A stretch of 64,000 bases of DNA from Nocardioides sp. SR21 (lineage in GTDB: Bacteria; Actinomycetota; Actinomycetes; Propionibacteriales; Nocardioidaceae), in the NCBI RefSeq assembly GCF_022761125.1, contig NZ_JAKWJR010000002.1:62001-126000 (forward strand), given 5' to 3'. The position numbers and the translations under genes are program-made. Below are positions 55,808 to 64,000 of the stretch, in pieces; the first letter of the stretch is position 1, and every line of letters starts with the position of its first letter. Below the pieces are notes generated by a model. The model ran no database searches, had not been told where the DNA came from, and saw nothing but the letters and a program-made list of their open reading frames with translations.

Positions 55808-56680
55808 ATGTCTCTCGCGTTCGTCGACGATCCGTCCGTGTTCCTCCGAGAAGCCCACGAGTACCTCGTCGCGGACCCGGTGGTGACCACCGTGATCGCG
55901 ACCGTGACCGCGCGCTACGTGACCGGAAGTGCGTCGGAATCGCCGTACTGCTGGTGGGTGATCGCCCGCGACGACGCCGGCCGGGTGACCGGGGTCGGGA
56001 TGCGGACCGCGCCGTTCGCTCCGTACCCGCTCTACCTGCTGCCGATGCCCGACGGGGACGCCGTCGCGCTGGCGCGGGCACTGCACGAGCGCGGCGAGGA
56101 GGTCGGCGGTGTGAACGGTGCGCTGCCGGCCGCGCGGCTGTGCGCGGAGGAGGCGGCCCGGCTGGCGGGGACGGCCGCCGAGGTCGACGAGCACACGCGG
56201 CTGCACGAGCTCGGCGAGCTCGTGGTGCCGCCGTCGCCGCCGGGCCGGCTCCGACTCGCGAGTTGCGACGACGCGGAGCTCTGCCTCGCGTGGTTCCGCG
56301 CCTTCGCCGTCGACGCCGCGGAGCAGGCCGGGCGCGAGGGAGCGCACGCGATGGAGGAGTTCTCCCTCGAGATGATCCGGGCTCGCATCGACGACGGCGT
56401 GATCTGGCTCTGGGAGGACGAGTCCGGCACGCCGGTGCACCTGACCGGCGCGAACCCACCGGCGAACGGCGTCGTCCGGGTCGGCCCGGTCTACACGCCC
56501 AAGGAGCACCGCGGCCGTGGCTACGCCAGCCGCTCGGTGGCGGAGGTGTCCCGGGACCACCTCGACCGGGGCCTGCGCTGCTGCCTGTTCACCGACCAGG
56601 CCAACCCGACCTCGAACAAGGTCTACGAGGCGATCGGCTACCGCCCCGTCGTCGACATGGTGAACCTGGTCATCGGGTGA
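55808..56680 (+). CDS. GNAT-family N-acetyltransferase
   Basis: 290 residues, double-length. The C-terminal half has the acetyl-CoA motif VVRVGPVYTPKEHRGRGYASRSVAEV and NPTSNKVYEAIGYRPVVD, a complete GNAT fold. The N-terminal half is a weaker relative (WWVIARDDAGRVTGVGMRT), suggesting a GNAT-like pair. Substrate unknown. No clear ribosome-binding site; a GTG at 55775 is an alternative. The last 11 bases overlap the convergent gene. Confidence 0.85.
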   Translation: MSLAFVDDPSVFLREAHEYLVADPVVTTVIATVTARYVTGSASESPYCWWVIARDDAGRVTGVGMRTAPFAPYPLYLLPMPDGDAVALARALHERGEEVGGVNGALPAARLCAEEAARLAGTAAEVDEHTRLHELGELVVPPSPPGRLRLASCDDAELCLAWFRAFAVDAAEQAGREGAHAMEEFSLEMIRARIDDGVIWLWEDESGTPVHLTGANPPANGVVRVGPVYTPKEHRGRGYASRSVAEVSRDHLDRGLRCCLFTDQANPTSNKVYEAIGYRPVVDMVNLVIG

Positions 56681-57665
56681 GCCCGCTCACGGTGCCCGCT
56701 CCCGGGACCCAGGTGCCGCGGGCGTTCGTGAAGCCGCCCTCGCAACCCAGGTCGAGGTAGGCCGCCTGGTCGCCGGCGTCGTCGGCCAGCACGAGCAGCC
56801 GCGGGGTCTCGATCGGCTGGTCGCAGGCACCGCCCAGCGCTTCGCGCAGGTTGGTGGCCATGTCGTCCTTCACGCTCGCGACCTCGCCAGCGGTGAGGGT
56901 GGCCTCCTCCGCCCAGGCCCCGTCGCGGTCCGAGACGCAGAGGACGCCGGCGGTCGCCGTCGCCGGGTCGAACGACGCGTTCCAGGTGGAGGGGGCGTCG
57001 GCCTCCGTCGCCGGGCAGGCGAGCTCGGGGATCCCGGACTCCTGGCGCTCGAGGTTGCCTGCGAAGGCGGCGAGCACCTGGTCGACGCCGACGTCCCGGC
57101 CGGCCACGGACACCGAGCCGCAGACCCGCACGGGACTGCCGATGCTCAGGAGGCCGTCACCCTCCTGGACCTGCAGCACCCACGGCTGGGGCATCACGTT
57201 GGCCACCATGCAGAACGACGGGAGCTCGAAGTCGGGCAGCGCCGTCAGGTCCTCGGCGAACGCCCGCGCGGCATCGCCCACCAGTGGCGCGTCGGGCAGT
57301 GGCTCCCCGGCGGCGTCGAGGGCAGGGCAGCTGCGGACGGCGTCGAACCCACCGGTGACCGTCGGCAGCGCGCCGTGCTGGGCGAGGTCCTCGGTGTCCT
57401 GGGCGACCGTCGGGCAGGGCTCGACCTGCACGGGTGACGGGGGAGCCGGAGTGGCCCGGTCCGGGCCGTCGCCGTCGCCCGCGGAGATGGGGACGGCGAC
57501 GGCGACGGCCACCACCGAGACAGCGGCCACCGCGACCAGCGCCCGGTCACGGACCCGGGCGGTGCGGCCGCGGCGGACCACTGACGCTGTGCGCGACGTC
57601 GGGTCGACGTCGGGGCGATCGGGGGCGGCCTGCTCGAGCAGGTCGCGGAGCCGGGTCTCGTTCAC
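56670..57665 (-). CDS. Membrane-anchored protein coupled to a sigma factor (possible anti-sigma/regulator)
   Basis: 331 residues. The N-terminal 35 cytoplasmic residues are charged (RLRDLLEQAAPDRPDVDP, then RRGRTARVRDR), one Ala/Val helix spans ~41-60, and ~270 extracellular residues follow with eight or more Cys, probably disulfide-bonded. There is no zinc-binding anti-sigma (ZAS) motif. The GTG overlaps the sigma gene stop by four bases, an arrangement typical for sigma/anti-sigma pairs, but family evidence for anti-sigma function is missing. Confidence 0.7.
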   Translation of the reverse strand: MNETRLRDLLEQAAPDRPDVDPTSRTASVVRRGRTARVRDRALVAVAAVSVVAVAVAVPISAGDGDGPDRATPAPPSPVQVEPCPTVAQDTEDLAQHGALPTVTGGFDAVRSCPALDAAGEPLPDAPLVGDAARAFAEDLTALPDFELPSFCMVANVMPQPWVLQVQEGDGLLSIGSPVRVCGSVSVAGRDVGVDQVLAAFAGNLERQESGIPELACPATEADAPSTWNASFDPATATAGVLCVSDRDGAWAEEATLTAGEVASVKDDMATNLREALGGACDQPIETPRLLVLADDAGDQAAYLDLGCEGGFTNARGTWVPGAGTVSGLTR

Positions 57666-58189
57666 GGCTGGTCTCCTTCGGTCTCGAAGAGCGGCGAGGT
57701 GCGCAGGGTGGCGAGGGCGCGGGAGGTCTGGCTCTTGACCGTGCCGACGCTGATGCCCAGGGCCGCGGCGGTCTGCGCCTCGGTCAGGTCGTCGAAGAAG
57801 CGCAGGACCACCACGGCGCGCTGGCCGCGGGGGAGCAGCGCGAGGGCGGCGAGGACGTCGCGGCGTACCTCCGGGGACGCCGGCGCTGCCGGGGTGTCGG
57901 GCAGGTCGTCGGTCGGGATCTCGCCGTTCCACTTCCGCCGCCACCAGTCGGTGTACGTCGACACCAGCGCGGCGCGCACGTAGGACTCGACGGCCTCGCG
58001 GCGCTCGATCCTGTCCCAGCGTCGCCAGGCCTTCACCAGGGCGGTCTGGAGCAGGTCCTCCGCCCGGTGCGGGTCACCGGTGAGCAGGTAGGCGCTGCGC
58101 CACAGCGCCGTGGAGCGCGCGGCGACGAACGCCTCGAAGTCCGCCGGTGCGGACGTCGGCTGCTCGGTCACCGTCTGAGCCTCGTTCAT
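57662..58189 (-). CDS. SigE-family (ECF) RNA polymerase sigma factor
   Basis: 175 residues. Sigma region 2 is YLLTGDPHRAEDLLQTALVKAWRRW (in pieces), and region 4 has RAVVVLRFFDDLTEAQTAAALGISVGTVKSQTSRAL. It belongs to the actinobacterial SigE-family ECF group, characterised by the short region 2 and absence of extra C-terminal domain. Target promoters are unknown. Co-transcribed with the membrane protein that follows it. Confidence 0.92.
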   Translation of the reverse strand: MNEAQTVTEQPTSAPADFEAFVAARSTALWRSAYLLTGDPHRAEDLLQTALVKAWRRWDRIERREAVESYVRAALVSTYTDWWRRKWNGEIPTDDLPDTPAAPASPEVRRDVLAALALLPRGQRAVVVLRFFDDLTEAQTAAALGISVGTVKSQTSRALATLRTSPLFETEGDQP

Positions 58190-58237
58190 GGATCACCCCT
58201 TCGTCGGCAATGACGAGGTGGCGACCCACGATGGTTG

Positions 58238-59341
58238 TCACCAGACGAGGACCGGCTTCACGACCTTCCCCGACAGCACGTCGGCGACCGCCGCGTCGAT
58301 CTCGGTGAACGGGTACGTCGTCACCAGGTCGGTGACCGGGAACCTGCCCTCGGCGTGCAGCCGCAGCATCCGCGGCACCATCTCGAGCGGGTCGGAGTCG
58401 CCCTCGATCGAGCCGCGCACGATCTTGCCGTTCTGGAGGATGTCGATGGCGTCGATCCCGAACTCCGGCTGGTTCATGTCCAGCCCGAGCACGACCAGCG
58501 TGCCCTGCACCCGCAGCGACTGGGCCGCCTGCTTGATCACGGCCGGCACCGCGGTCGTCTCGACGCCGTACGCTGCGCCGCCGCCGGTGAGCTCCTTGAC
58601 CTTGTCGACGACGCTGACGTCGCCGAGCTCGCCCGGGTTCACGCCGATCGCGCCGAGCTTCTCGGCCGCATCGAGGCGACCGGCCTGCAGGTCGACGGCG
58701 ATGACCGTCTCGACGTCGATGGCCTTCGCCGCGGCGATCGCGGCGAGCCCGACCGCGCCGACGCCGTACACGACGACGCTGTCGCCGGGGCCGGGCTGGG
58801 CGACGTTGAGGATCGCGCCGGCGCCGGTCTGGAAGCCGCACCCGAACGGCGCGACCTTGGTGAGGTCGAGGTCCTTGTCGACGACGATCACGCTGCTGTG
58901 GTGCACCACGGAGTGGCGCGCGAGCGAGGACTGGCCGAGGAAGTGGCCGTAGACCGGGCCGGTGGCCCGGGCGTACGACGTGGAGCCGTCCATCCGGAAG
59001 CCCATGTAGTTGAGCACCATCGCCTGGTCGCAGTAGCCGACCCGGCCCGACGTGCACTTCTCGCAGGTGCGGCACGACGCGATGCTCAGCACGACGTGGT
59101 CGCCCACCTCGACGCCGGTGACGTCCGCACCGACCGCCTCGACGACGCCGGCGCCCTCGTGCCCGAACACCCGCGGGAACATCTCGGCCGGCAGCTGCTC
59201 GCGCAGCGACAGGTCGGTGTGGCAGATCCCGCTGGCGATGATCCGGACCACGACCTCGTCGGCGCGGGGCCCGTCGACCTCCACCTCCTCGAAGAGAAAG
59301 TCCTGCCCGGGTCCATTCACGACGGCGACGGTGGTCCTCAT
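58238..59341 (-). CDS. Zinc-dependent alcohol dehydrogenase (MDR family)
   Basis: 367 residues. Catalytic zinc ligands: Cys in SGICHTDL and His in FGHEGAGVVEAVG; structural zinc: CRTCEKCTSGRVGYC. The Rossmann motif is VVYGVGAVGLAAI. It resembles the aryl-alcohol/NDMA-linked branch of actinobacterial ADHs. Substrate not known. TAGGTT ends six bases before the ATG (leaderless), and a KstR-like palindrome overlaps that -10. Confidence 0.9.
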   Translation of the reverse strand: MRTTVAVVNGPGQDFLFEEVEVDGPRADEVVVRIIASGICHTDLSLREQLPAEMFPRVFGHEGAGVVEAVGADVTGVEVGDHVVLSIASCRTCEKCTSGRVGYCDQAMVLNYMGFRMDGSTSYARATGPVYGHFLGQSSLARHSVVHHSSVIVVDKDLDLTKVAPFGCGFQTGAGAILNVAQPGPGDSVVVYGVGAVGLAAIAAAKAIDVETVIAVDLQAGRLDAAEKLGAIGVNPGELGDVSVVDKVKELTGGGAAYGVETTAVPAVIKQAAQSLRVQGTLVVLGLDMNQPEFGIDAIDILQNGKIVRGSIEGDSDPLEMVPRMLRLHAEGRFPVTDLVTTYPFTEIDAAVADVLSGKVVKPVLVW

Positions 59342-59351
59342 GCGGAGAACC

Positions 59352-59365
59352 TAGAACTTGTTCCA
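59352..59365. promoter_or_regulatory. KstR-like operator (TAGAACTTGTTCCA)
   Basis: The site fits TnnAACnnGTTnnA, the 14-bp consensus of the TetR repressor KstR that controls steroid/cholesterol breakdown in mycobacteria and rhodococci. It overlaps the alcohol dehydrogenase -10 (59348-59353), the right place for repression. No steroid genes are in the window, so a related TetR repressor may bind it. Confidence 0.4.
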
Positions 59366-59406
59366 TTTTCTGTCACTGGTTTGTCCATCCCTAGACTCAG
59401 GGCACG

Positions 59407-60780
59407 ATGAGCGACGCTCCCGAAGCACCCCGCCTGGCCCAGACCTTCGAGGAGGTCGAGGACGCCCTGCTGTCCCGGTGGCCGGAGACCCGGCTCGAGC
59501 CGTCGCTCGACCGGATCCAGGCGTTCACCGAGCTGCTCGGTGACCCGCAGCGCAGCTACCCGGTCATCCACCTGACCGGCACCAACGGCAAGACCTCCAC
59601 GTCGCGGATGATCGACACGCTGCTGCGCGCGCTCGACCTGCGCACCGGCCGGTTCACCAGCCCGCACGTCGAGCGGATGACCGAGCGGATCTCCGTCGAC
59701 GGCGAGCCGCTGAGCGACGAGGACTTCGTGCGCGCGTTCAACGACGTGGCGCCGTACACGCACCTGGTGGACGCCGAGCAGGACCACCCGCTGTCGTTCT
59801 TCGAGACCGTGGTCGGGATGGCGTACGCCGCGTTCGCGGACGCGCCCGTGGACGTGGCGGTCGTCGAGGTCGGCATGGGCGGGTCGTGGGACGCCACCAA
59901 CGTGGCCGACGCCGCGGTCGCCGTGGTGCTGCCGGTGTCGGTCGACCACGCGGCGTACCTCGGGGACACGCCGGTCGACATCGCGGTCGAGAAGGCCGGG
60001 ATCATCAAGCCCGGCTCGGTCGCGGTCCTCGCCCAGCAGGACCCCGCGGTCGCGGCGCTCCTGCTCGAGCGGGCCGCCGAGGTGGGCGCGACCGTCGCCC
60101 GCGAGGGCATGGAGTTCGGCGTGGTCTCGCGGGTCCCGGCGGTCGGCGGGCAGGTGGTCTCGCTGCAGGGCCTGCACGCCCGCTACGACGAGGTCTTCCT
60201 GCCGCTCTACGGCGCGCACCAGGCGCAGAACGCCGCGGTCGCGCTGGCCGCGGTCGAGGCGTTCGCCGGCGAGCAGCACGCGTTGGACGAGGAGGTCGTC
60301 CGCGCCGCGTTCGCGGAGGTGACCTCGCCCGGCCGGCTGGAGATCGTGCGGCGCAGCCCCACGATCGTGCTCGACGCGGCCCACAACCCGCACGGCGCCG
60401 AGGCGCTGGGCGCCGCGATCGAGGACTCGTTCACGTTCTCGCCGCTGATCGGCGTGCTCGGCGTGATGGGGGACAAGGACCACGAGGGCCTGCTCACCGC
60501 GCTCGAGCCGCACCTCGCGCACCTCGTCTGCACGCAGAACTCCACCGATCGCGCGCTGCCGGCCGAGCAGCTGGCCGAGGTGGCGCGCGAGATCTTCGGC
60601 GAGGACCGCGTCTCGGTCACGCCGCGGCTCTCGGACGCGATCGAGGCGGCCGCGACCCTGGCGGAGGCCGGCGAGGCGTTCGGCGACCCGCTCGGGTCCG
60701 GCGCGGTGCTCGTCACCGGCTCCGTCGTCACCGTCGGCGAGGCGCGCTCGCTGCTCGTCCGGAGGGAGCGCGAGCGATGA
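59407..60780 (+). CDS. folC: Dihydrofolate synthase / folylpolyglutamate synthase
   Basis: 457 residues, Mur-ligase fold. The P-loop is LTGTNGKTSTSRM near residue 55, followed by TSPHVERMTERI, VEVGMGGSWDATN and VLDAAHNPHGAEALG, all FolC marks. It adds glutamate to dihydropteroate and polyglutamylates folates. TAGACT lies nine bases before the ATG, giving a very short or no leader. DUF4233 gene overlaps its stop (ATGA). Confidence 0.95.
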   Translation: MSDAPEAPRLAQTFEEVEDALLSRWPETRLEPSLDRIQAFTELLGDPQRSYPVIHLTGTNGKTSTSRMIDTLLRALDLRTGRFTSPHVERMTERISVDGEPLSDEDFVRAFNDVAPYTHLVDAEQDHPLSFFETVVGMAYAAFADAPVDVAVVEVGMGGSWDATNVADAAVAVVLPVSVDHAAYLGDTPVDIAVEKAGIIKPGSVAVLAQQDPAVAALLLERAAEVGATVAREGMEFGVVSRVPAVGGQVVSLQGLHARYDEVFLPLYGAHQAQNAAVALAAVEAFAGEQHALDEEVVRAAFAEVTSPGRLEIVRRSPTIVLDAAHNPHGAEALGAAIEDSFTFSPLIGVLGVMGDKDHEGLLTALEPHLAHLVCTQNSTDRALPAEQLAEVAREIFGEDRVSVTPRLSDAIEAAATLAEAGEAFGDPLGSGAVLVTGSVVTVGEARSLLVRRERER

Positions 60781-61190
60781 GCGAGCCGACCCGTTCTCCG
60801 CGTCGCGGCATGTGCGCCGCGGTGCTCAGTCTCGAGGCGATCACCCTCGGCCTCACCACGCCCGTGATGATCAGCGTCGCCGGCGTCGACACGACGACCG
60901 CGCTGTGGGTCGGCCTCGGCCTGACCGTCGCCTGCCTGCTGCTCGCCGGCATGCTCCGCAAGGAGTGGGCCTACAGCCTCGGCTGGGTGATCCAGGGCGC
61001 CGCGATCGGCCTCGGCTTCGTGATCCCGCTGATGTTCGTGCTCGGTGGCATCTTCGCGCTGCTGTGGGGCTCCGCCTACTTCCTCGGCATCAAGATCGAG
61101 CGCGAGCGGGCGGAGGCGTACGCCGCGTTCGACGCCGCTCAGGAGTCGGGCCAGGAGTCGGGCCAGGAGTCGGGCCAGTCACAGGACTGA
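60777..61190 (+). CDS. DUF4233 membrane protein
   Basis: 137 residues with four membrane helices (residues ~12-35, 40-58, 66-83, 85-104). It is the standard neighbour of folC in actinobacteria (Rv2446c position). Function unknown. The C-terminus has QESG repeated three times, coded by a perfect 12-bp tandem repeat, suggesting strand-slippage variation. It overlaps the 3' end of the convergent regulator by 12 bp. Confidence 0.88.
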   Translation: MSEPTRSPRRGMCAAVLSLEAITLGLTTPVMISVAGVDTTTALWVGLGLTVACLLLAGMLRKEWAYSLGWVIQGAAIGLGFVIPLMFVLGGIFALLWGSAYFLGIKIERERAEAYAAFDAAQESGQESGQESGQSQD

Positions 61191-62504
61191 CGTCACGGCC
61201 GCCAGCGCGCGGTCGAGCTCGTCGTCGGTGACCCCGCCGAAGCCGACGACCAGTCCCGTGAGGGTGGCCTCCCGGCAGTAGTCCGACAGCAGGTTGACCT
61301 CGAACCCCGCCCGGCGCCCGGCCTCGCGGGCCCGTAGCGCGTCGGCCTGCGGCAGCAGCCAGGTCGAGTACATCCCGGCGAGCGGCCCGGCCAGCTCGGC
61401 GTACGGCGAGAGCGCGGCCGCGACCCGGGGCGCCCGGTCGGCGTACACCCGTCGCGCGGTGCGGACGACCTTGTCGACGTACCCGTCGCGCAGCAGGGCG
61501 AGGTAGGCGCGCTGCACCGGCCACGGCGCTCCCTCGTGGGTGATCGCGCGGCGGGCGTTGACGCGGTCGAGCAGGTCGGGCGGTGCGACCAGCCAGCCGA
61601 GCCGCAGGGACGGGGCGACGGACTTCGCGGCGGTGCCGAGGTAGGCGACCCGCGAGCGGTCGAGGCTGGCCAGCGCGGGCACCGGCGCGACGTCGTAGCG
61701 GAACTCGGAGTCGTAGTCGTCCTCGACCACGACCGTCCCGGCGGCCTCGGCCGCGGCGAGCAGCGACACCCGGTCCGAGCCGGGCATCACCCGGCCGAGC
61801 GGGTGCTGGTGCGCGGGCGTGACGTACGCCGCGGCGACCCCGGAGAGGTCGGTCACCGGGGCGAGCGCAGGGAGGCTGCGGACCTCGCGGCCCACCCCGC
61901 GCACGGTCTCGACGGCGGCGCGGTAGCCCGGGTCCTCGAGCGCGACCGGGCCGGGCCGCAGCACGGTGGCCAGGTGGCGCAGCCCGTCGGTGGTGCCGTT
62001 GGTGAGCACCACCTCGTCGGGGTCGACGGCCAGCCCGCGGGTCCGGCCGAGGCGCTCGGCGAGCGCGGCGCGGAGCTCGGGCAGCCCGCGCGGGTCGTCG
62101 TACCCCCGCGGCGGGCGGGCGGTCGACACCTCGCGCCAGGCGCGCCGCCAGCCGGCCGCGTGCCGCGGGTCGATCCACGGCGTGCCGGCGTCGAGGCGGA
62201 CCAGGTCCGGGGGAGCGGGAGCGGCGGCGCGGCGCGGGGCGGCCGGGTGGGCGCCCCCGGTCGCGGCGACGTACGTCCCGGCGCCGCGCCGGGTCTCGAG
62301 CCAGCCCTCGGCGAGCAGCTGCTCGTAGGCCTGCTCGGCGACCGATCGGCTCACGCCGAGGTCCGTGGCCAGCGCGCGGCTGCTCGGGAGCCGGTCGCCG
62401 CGGGCGAGGGTGCCGGCGACGACGAGCTCGCGGATCCGGCCGGAGAGCTGGGCGGGCAGCGAGCCGGGGGCGGTGCGGTCGAGCACGACCGGGAGCGTCG
62501 TCAT
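61179..62504 (-). CDS. MocR/PdxR-family regulator (GntR winged helix fused to aminotransferase fold)
   Basis: 441 residues. Residues ~10-78 are a GntR winged helix (LPAQLSGRIRELVVAG, LGVSRSVAEQAYEQLLAEGWL). A linker leads to a type I aminotransferase-like domain with the PLP-binding Lys in GTAAKSVAPSLRLGW near residue 293, and VVVEDDYDSEFRY for the pyridine Asp. Such regulators sense PLP or an amino acid. Divergent from a pyridoxamine-oxidase-like flavoprotein with 69 bases between starts, its likely target. Confidence 0.92.
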   Translation of the reverse strand: MTTLPVVLDRTAPGSLPAQLSGRIRELVVAGTLARGDRLPSSRALATDLGVSRSVAEQAYEQLLAEGWLETRRGAGTYVAATGGAHPAAPRRAAAPAPPDLVRLDAGTPWIDPRHAAGWRRAWREVSTARPPRGYDDPRGLPELRAALAERLGRTRGLAVDPDEVVLTNGTTDGLRHLATVLRPGPVALEDPGYRAAVETVRGVGREVRSLPALAPVTDLSGVAAAYVTPAHQHPLGRVMPGSDRVSLLAAAEAAGTVVVEDDYDSEFRYDVAPVPALASLDRSRVAYLGTAAKSVAPSLRLGWLVAPPDLLDRVNARRAITHEGAPWPVQRAYLALLRDGYVDKVVRTARRVYADRAPRVAAALSPYAELAGPLAGMYSTWLLPQADALRAREAGRRAGFEVNLLSDYCREATLTGLVVGFGGVTDDELDRALAAVTSVL

Positions 62505-62573
62505 GGAGTGTCCTGTCGAATCAACGTCGGATTGGCCCGTGCGTACAGGCCACTTCTGCTCGACGATGGTCGC

Positions 62574-63257
62574 ATGACGATCGATCACCGGCTGGCACCC
62601 CTGTCTCCGACCGACCGGACCACGATCGGCCGCGGCCGCAACCGGATGGTCGAGGACCGCGCCGAGCTGCACGCGCTCCTCGACGACGCGCTCATCGCGC
62701 ACCTCGGGGTGAGCCTCGACCGGCACCCGCTGGTGCTGCCGACGGCGTACGCGGTCGACCTCGACGGCCCGGACGAGGACGGCACGCTCTACGTCCACGG
62801 CTCGGTCGCGGCCGGCTGGCTGCGGGCGTCGACGGACCGCACGGTGTGCGTGACCGTGACCGAGCTCGACGGCCTGGTCGCCGCGCGGTCGGCGTTCCAC
62901 CACTCGATGAACTACCGGTCGGCGGTCGTGATCGGCGAGGCCCGGCTGGTCGACGACCCCGACGAGCGGGCGCGCGCCCTGGACCTGATCGTCGACCACA
63001 TGATCCCCGGCCGCGCGGCCACGTTGCGGGCCAACACCCGCAAGGAGATGGCCGCGACCGCGGTGCTCGCCGTACCGCTGCGCGAGGCGTCGATGAAGGC
63101 CCGCGCGTGCGGCCCGGTCGACGACCAGGAGGACATCGACGCGGGCGTCTGGGCCGGGGTCATCCCGGTGCGGCGGGTCTTCGGCGAGGTGGAGCCGGAC
63201 GTCGACGCACGGGGAGCGGTCCCGGCCGACGTCCTCGCCCGGGCGGGCGCTCGATAG
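62574..63257 (+). CDS. Pyridoxamine 5'-phosphate oxidase family (FMN-binding) protein
   Basis: 227 residues with the split-barrel flavin fold: RNRMVEDRAELHALLDDALIAHLGV, then PTAYAVD, YVHGSVAAGWLRA and FHHSMNYRSAVVIGEARLV, typical of NimA-like/Pyridox_oxase_2 proteins. It may be a B6-related or nitro/flavin reductase. Divergent MocR regulator supports a vitamin B6 link. Its stop codon overlaps the -10 (TAGTCT) of ndk. Confidence 0.85.
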   Translation: MTIDHRLAPLSPTDRTTIGRGRNRMVEDRAELHALLDDALIAHLGVSLDRHPLVLPTAYAVDLDGPDEDGTLYVHGSVAAGWLRASTDRTVCVTVTELDGLVAARSAFHHSMNYRSAVVIGEARLVDDPDERARALDLIVDHMIPGRAATLRANTRKEMAATAVLAVPLREASMKARACGPVDDQEDIDAGVWAGVIPVRRVFGEVEPDVDARGAVPADVLARAGAR

Positions 63258-63266
63258 TCTCCGGGC

Positions 63267-63686
63267 ATGACCCAGCGCACGCTCGTCCTGCTCAAGCCCG
63301 ACGCCGTCCGCCGCGGCCTGGTCGGTGAGGTCGTCCGCCGCATCGAGGCCAAGGGCTACGGCCTGGTGGCGCTCGACCTGCGCGACGCCACGCCCGAGCT
63401 GCTCGCCGAGCACTACGCCGAGCACGAGGGCAAGCCGTTCTACCAGCCGCTGGTCGACTTCATGCTGTCCGGCCCGGTCGTGGCGATCGTGCTCGAGGGC
63501 GAGCGCTGCATCGAGGGCTTCCGCTCGCTGGCCGGCGCGACCGACCCGACCGTCGCCGCGCCCGGCACCATCCGCGGCGACCTCGGCCGCGACTGGGGCC
63601 TGGCCGTCCAGCAGAACCTCGTGCACGGCTCGGACTCCGAGGAGTCGGCCGCCCGCGAGATCGGGATCTGGTTCCCGAACCTCTGA
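63267..63686 (+). CDS. ndk: Nucleoside diphosphate kinase
   Basis: 139 residues, full length. TLVLLKPDAVRRGLVGEV at the N-terminus and the catalytic His in NLVHGSDSEESA near residue 118 are diagnostic. Exchanges the gamma phosphate between NTPs and NDPs. TAGTCT ends six bases before the ATG (leaderless). Confidence 0.97.
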   Translation: MTQRTLVLLKPDAVRRGLVGEVVRRIEAKGYGLVALDLRDATPELLAEHYAEHEGKPFYQPLVDFMLSGPVVAIVLEGERCIEGFRSLAGATDPTVAAPGTIRGDLGRDWGLAVQQNLVHGSDSEESAAREIGIWFPNL

Positions 63687-63697
63687 GTCGCCGCTGC

Positions 63698-63717
63698 CGG
63701 GGCCCGCAGTGGCCCCG
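63698..63717 (+). terminator. ndk terminator hairpin
   Basis: CGGGGCC and GGCCCCG form a perfect 7-bp stem with a 6-base loop just after the ndk stop. No T-run. Confidence 0.6.
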
Positions 63718-63836
63718 AGTCGCCGATCTGCGGTGTGACGTGAATTCGCAGGTCGGGCCGCGTGTCCTCCCCGGGGGCCGCGTCCTGTCTTCGTAGCCTG
63801 TTGTCACTTCTTCCCCACCTGCAACAAGGCGACGTG

Positions 63837-64000
63837 ATGGCGAACAGCTTCATCGGCCGTGACATGGCCGTCGACCTCGGCACCGCCAACACGCTGGTCT
63901 ACGTCCGCGGCAAGGGCGTGCTCGTCGACGAGCCCAGCGTGGTGGCGCTCAACGACACCACCGGCGAGATCCTCGCCGTCGGCCACGAGGCCAAGCGGAT
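63837..64000 (+). CDS. mreB: Rod shape-determining protein, N-terminal part (runs off the window)
   Basis: The first 54 codons: [23 protein letters not shown] contains the actin-family phosphate-1 loop ([10 protein letters not shown]), and [12 protein letters not shown] follows as in MreB. MreB filaments guide lateral wall synthesis. Upstream lie TAGCCT (63794-63799) and an AAGG box; an in-frame GTG one codon before is possible. Confidence 0.92.
   Translation, partial: MANSFIGRDMAVDLGTANTLVYVRGKGVLVDEPSVVALNDTTGEILAVGHEAKR

Noticed and set aside
62505..62573. MocR operator TGGCC-N10-GGCCA between regulator and flavoprotein
   Set aside because: Arms of five G/C-rich bases are expected by chance here; no convincing direct repeats of MocR type are seen.

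Overview
The window comes from a very GC-rich actinobacterium. The evidence is dense coding with GTG starts, TAnnnT -10 boxes set 6-7 nt before start codons (leaderless genes), paired ClpP1/ClpP2, an acyl-CoA carboxylase epsilon subunit, WXG100 proteins, SigE-family sigma factors and DUF4233 next to folC. The mix (Maf, DUF2568, GH6 lipoprotein, mreB after ndk) suggests Nocardioidaceae, but this is inference from gene content only. I see no insertion sequence, prophage or CRISPR array.

Layout. 0-5.7 kb: edge of a Ser/Thr kinase, a secreted PASTA protein, a YdbS/YdbT PH-domain pair, an RTX-repeat secreted protein and an acyl-CoA carboxylase alpha chain. 5.8-9.9 kb: a cytoplasmic triple-PAS methyl-accepting protein, a triple-CheW protein and a GAF protein, with no CheA or CheY nearby. 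10-16.6 kb: acyl-CoA dehydrogenase, GtrA, Maf, a TetR/MFS efflux pair with a clear operator, a GH6 lipoprotein and an orphan OmpR-type regulator with a long Pro/Gln linker. 16.6-19.2 kb: extragenic repeats, then a lipoprotein and a membrane GT2 synthase. 19.3-25.6 kb: carboxylase epsilon and beta chains divergent from birA, a PH protein, a class III adenylate cyclase, a stand-alone winged-helix protein and purK-purE. 25.8-30.3 kb: small metabolic genes, rpiB, a Nei-type glycosylase and a PP2C phosphatase.

30.3-52 kb: tRNA-Gly(TCC), tRNA-Pro(TGG), tig and then, after an interruption of about 17 kb, clpP1-clpP2-clpX. In Mycobacterium tuberculosis tig is adjacent to clpP1. The intervening block is the most distinctive part of the window. 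It holds a membrane Ser/Thr kinase and a minus-strand array: FHA protein, WXG100, a large protein with an ESX-like head plus peptidoglycan-binding, lysozyme-like and EF-hand parts, a second WXG100, an FHA-FtsK/SpoIIIE ATPase of EssC/EccC type, a membrane-anchored propeller/fibronectin-III protein, MoxR, DUF58 and a transglutaminase-fold protein whose catalytic triad is lost. It reads as a reduced type VII secretion locus delivering a wall-active protein. Two of its promoters carry the same palindrome and -10 box at identical spacing.

52-64 kb: a Gly/His/Asp-rich anchored protein, valS, GNAT, a SigE-family sigma factor with a membrane partner, a zinc alcohol dehydrogenase behind a KstR-like box, folC-DUF4233, a divergent MocR/flavoprotein pair, ndk and the start of mreB. 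The folC-DUF4233-ndk order is again the conserved actinobacterial backbone with accessory genes inserted.
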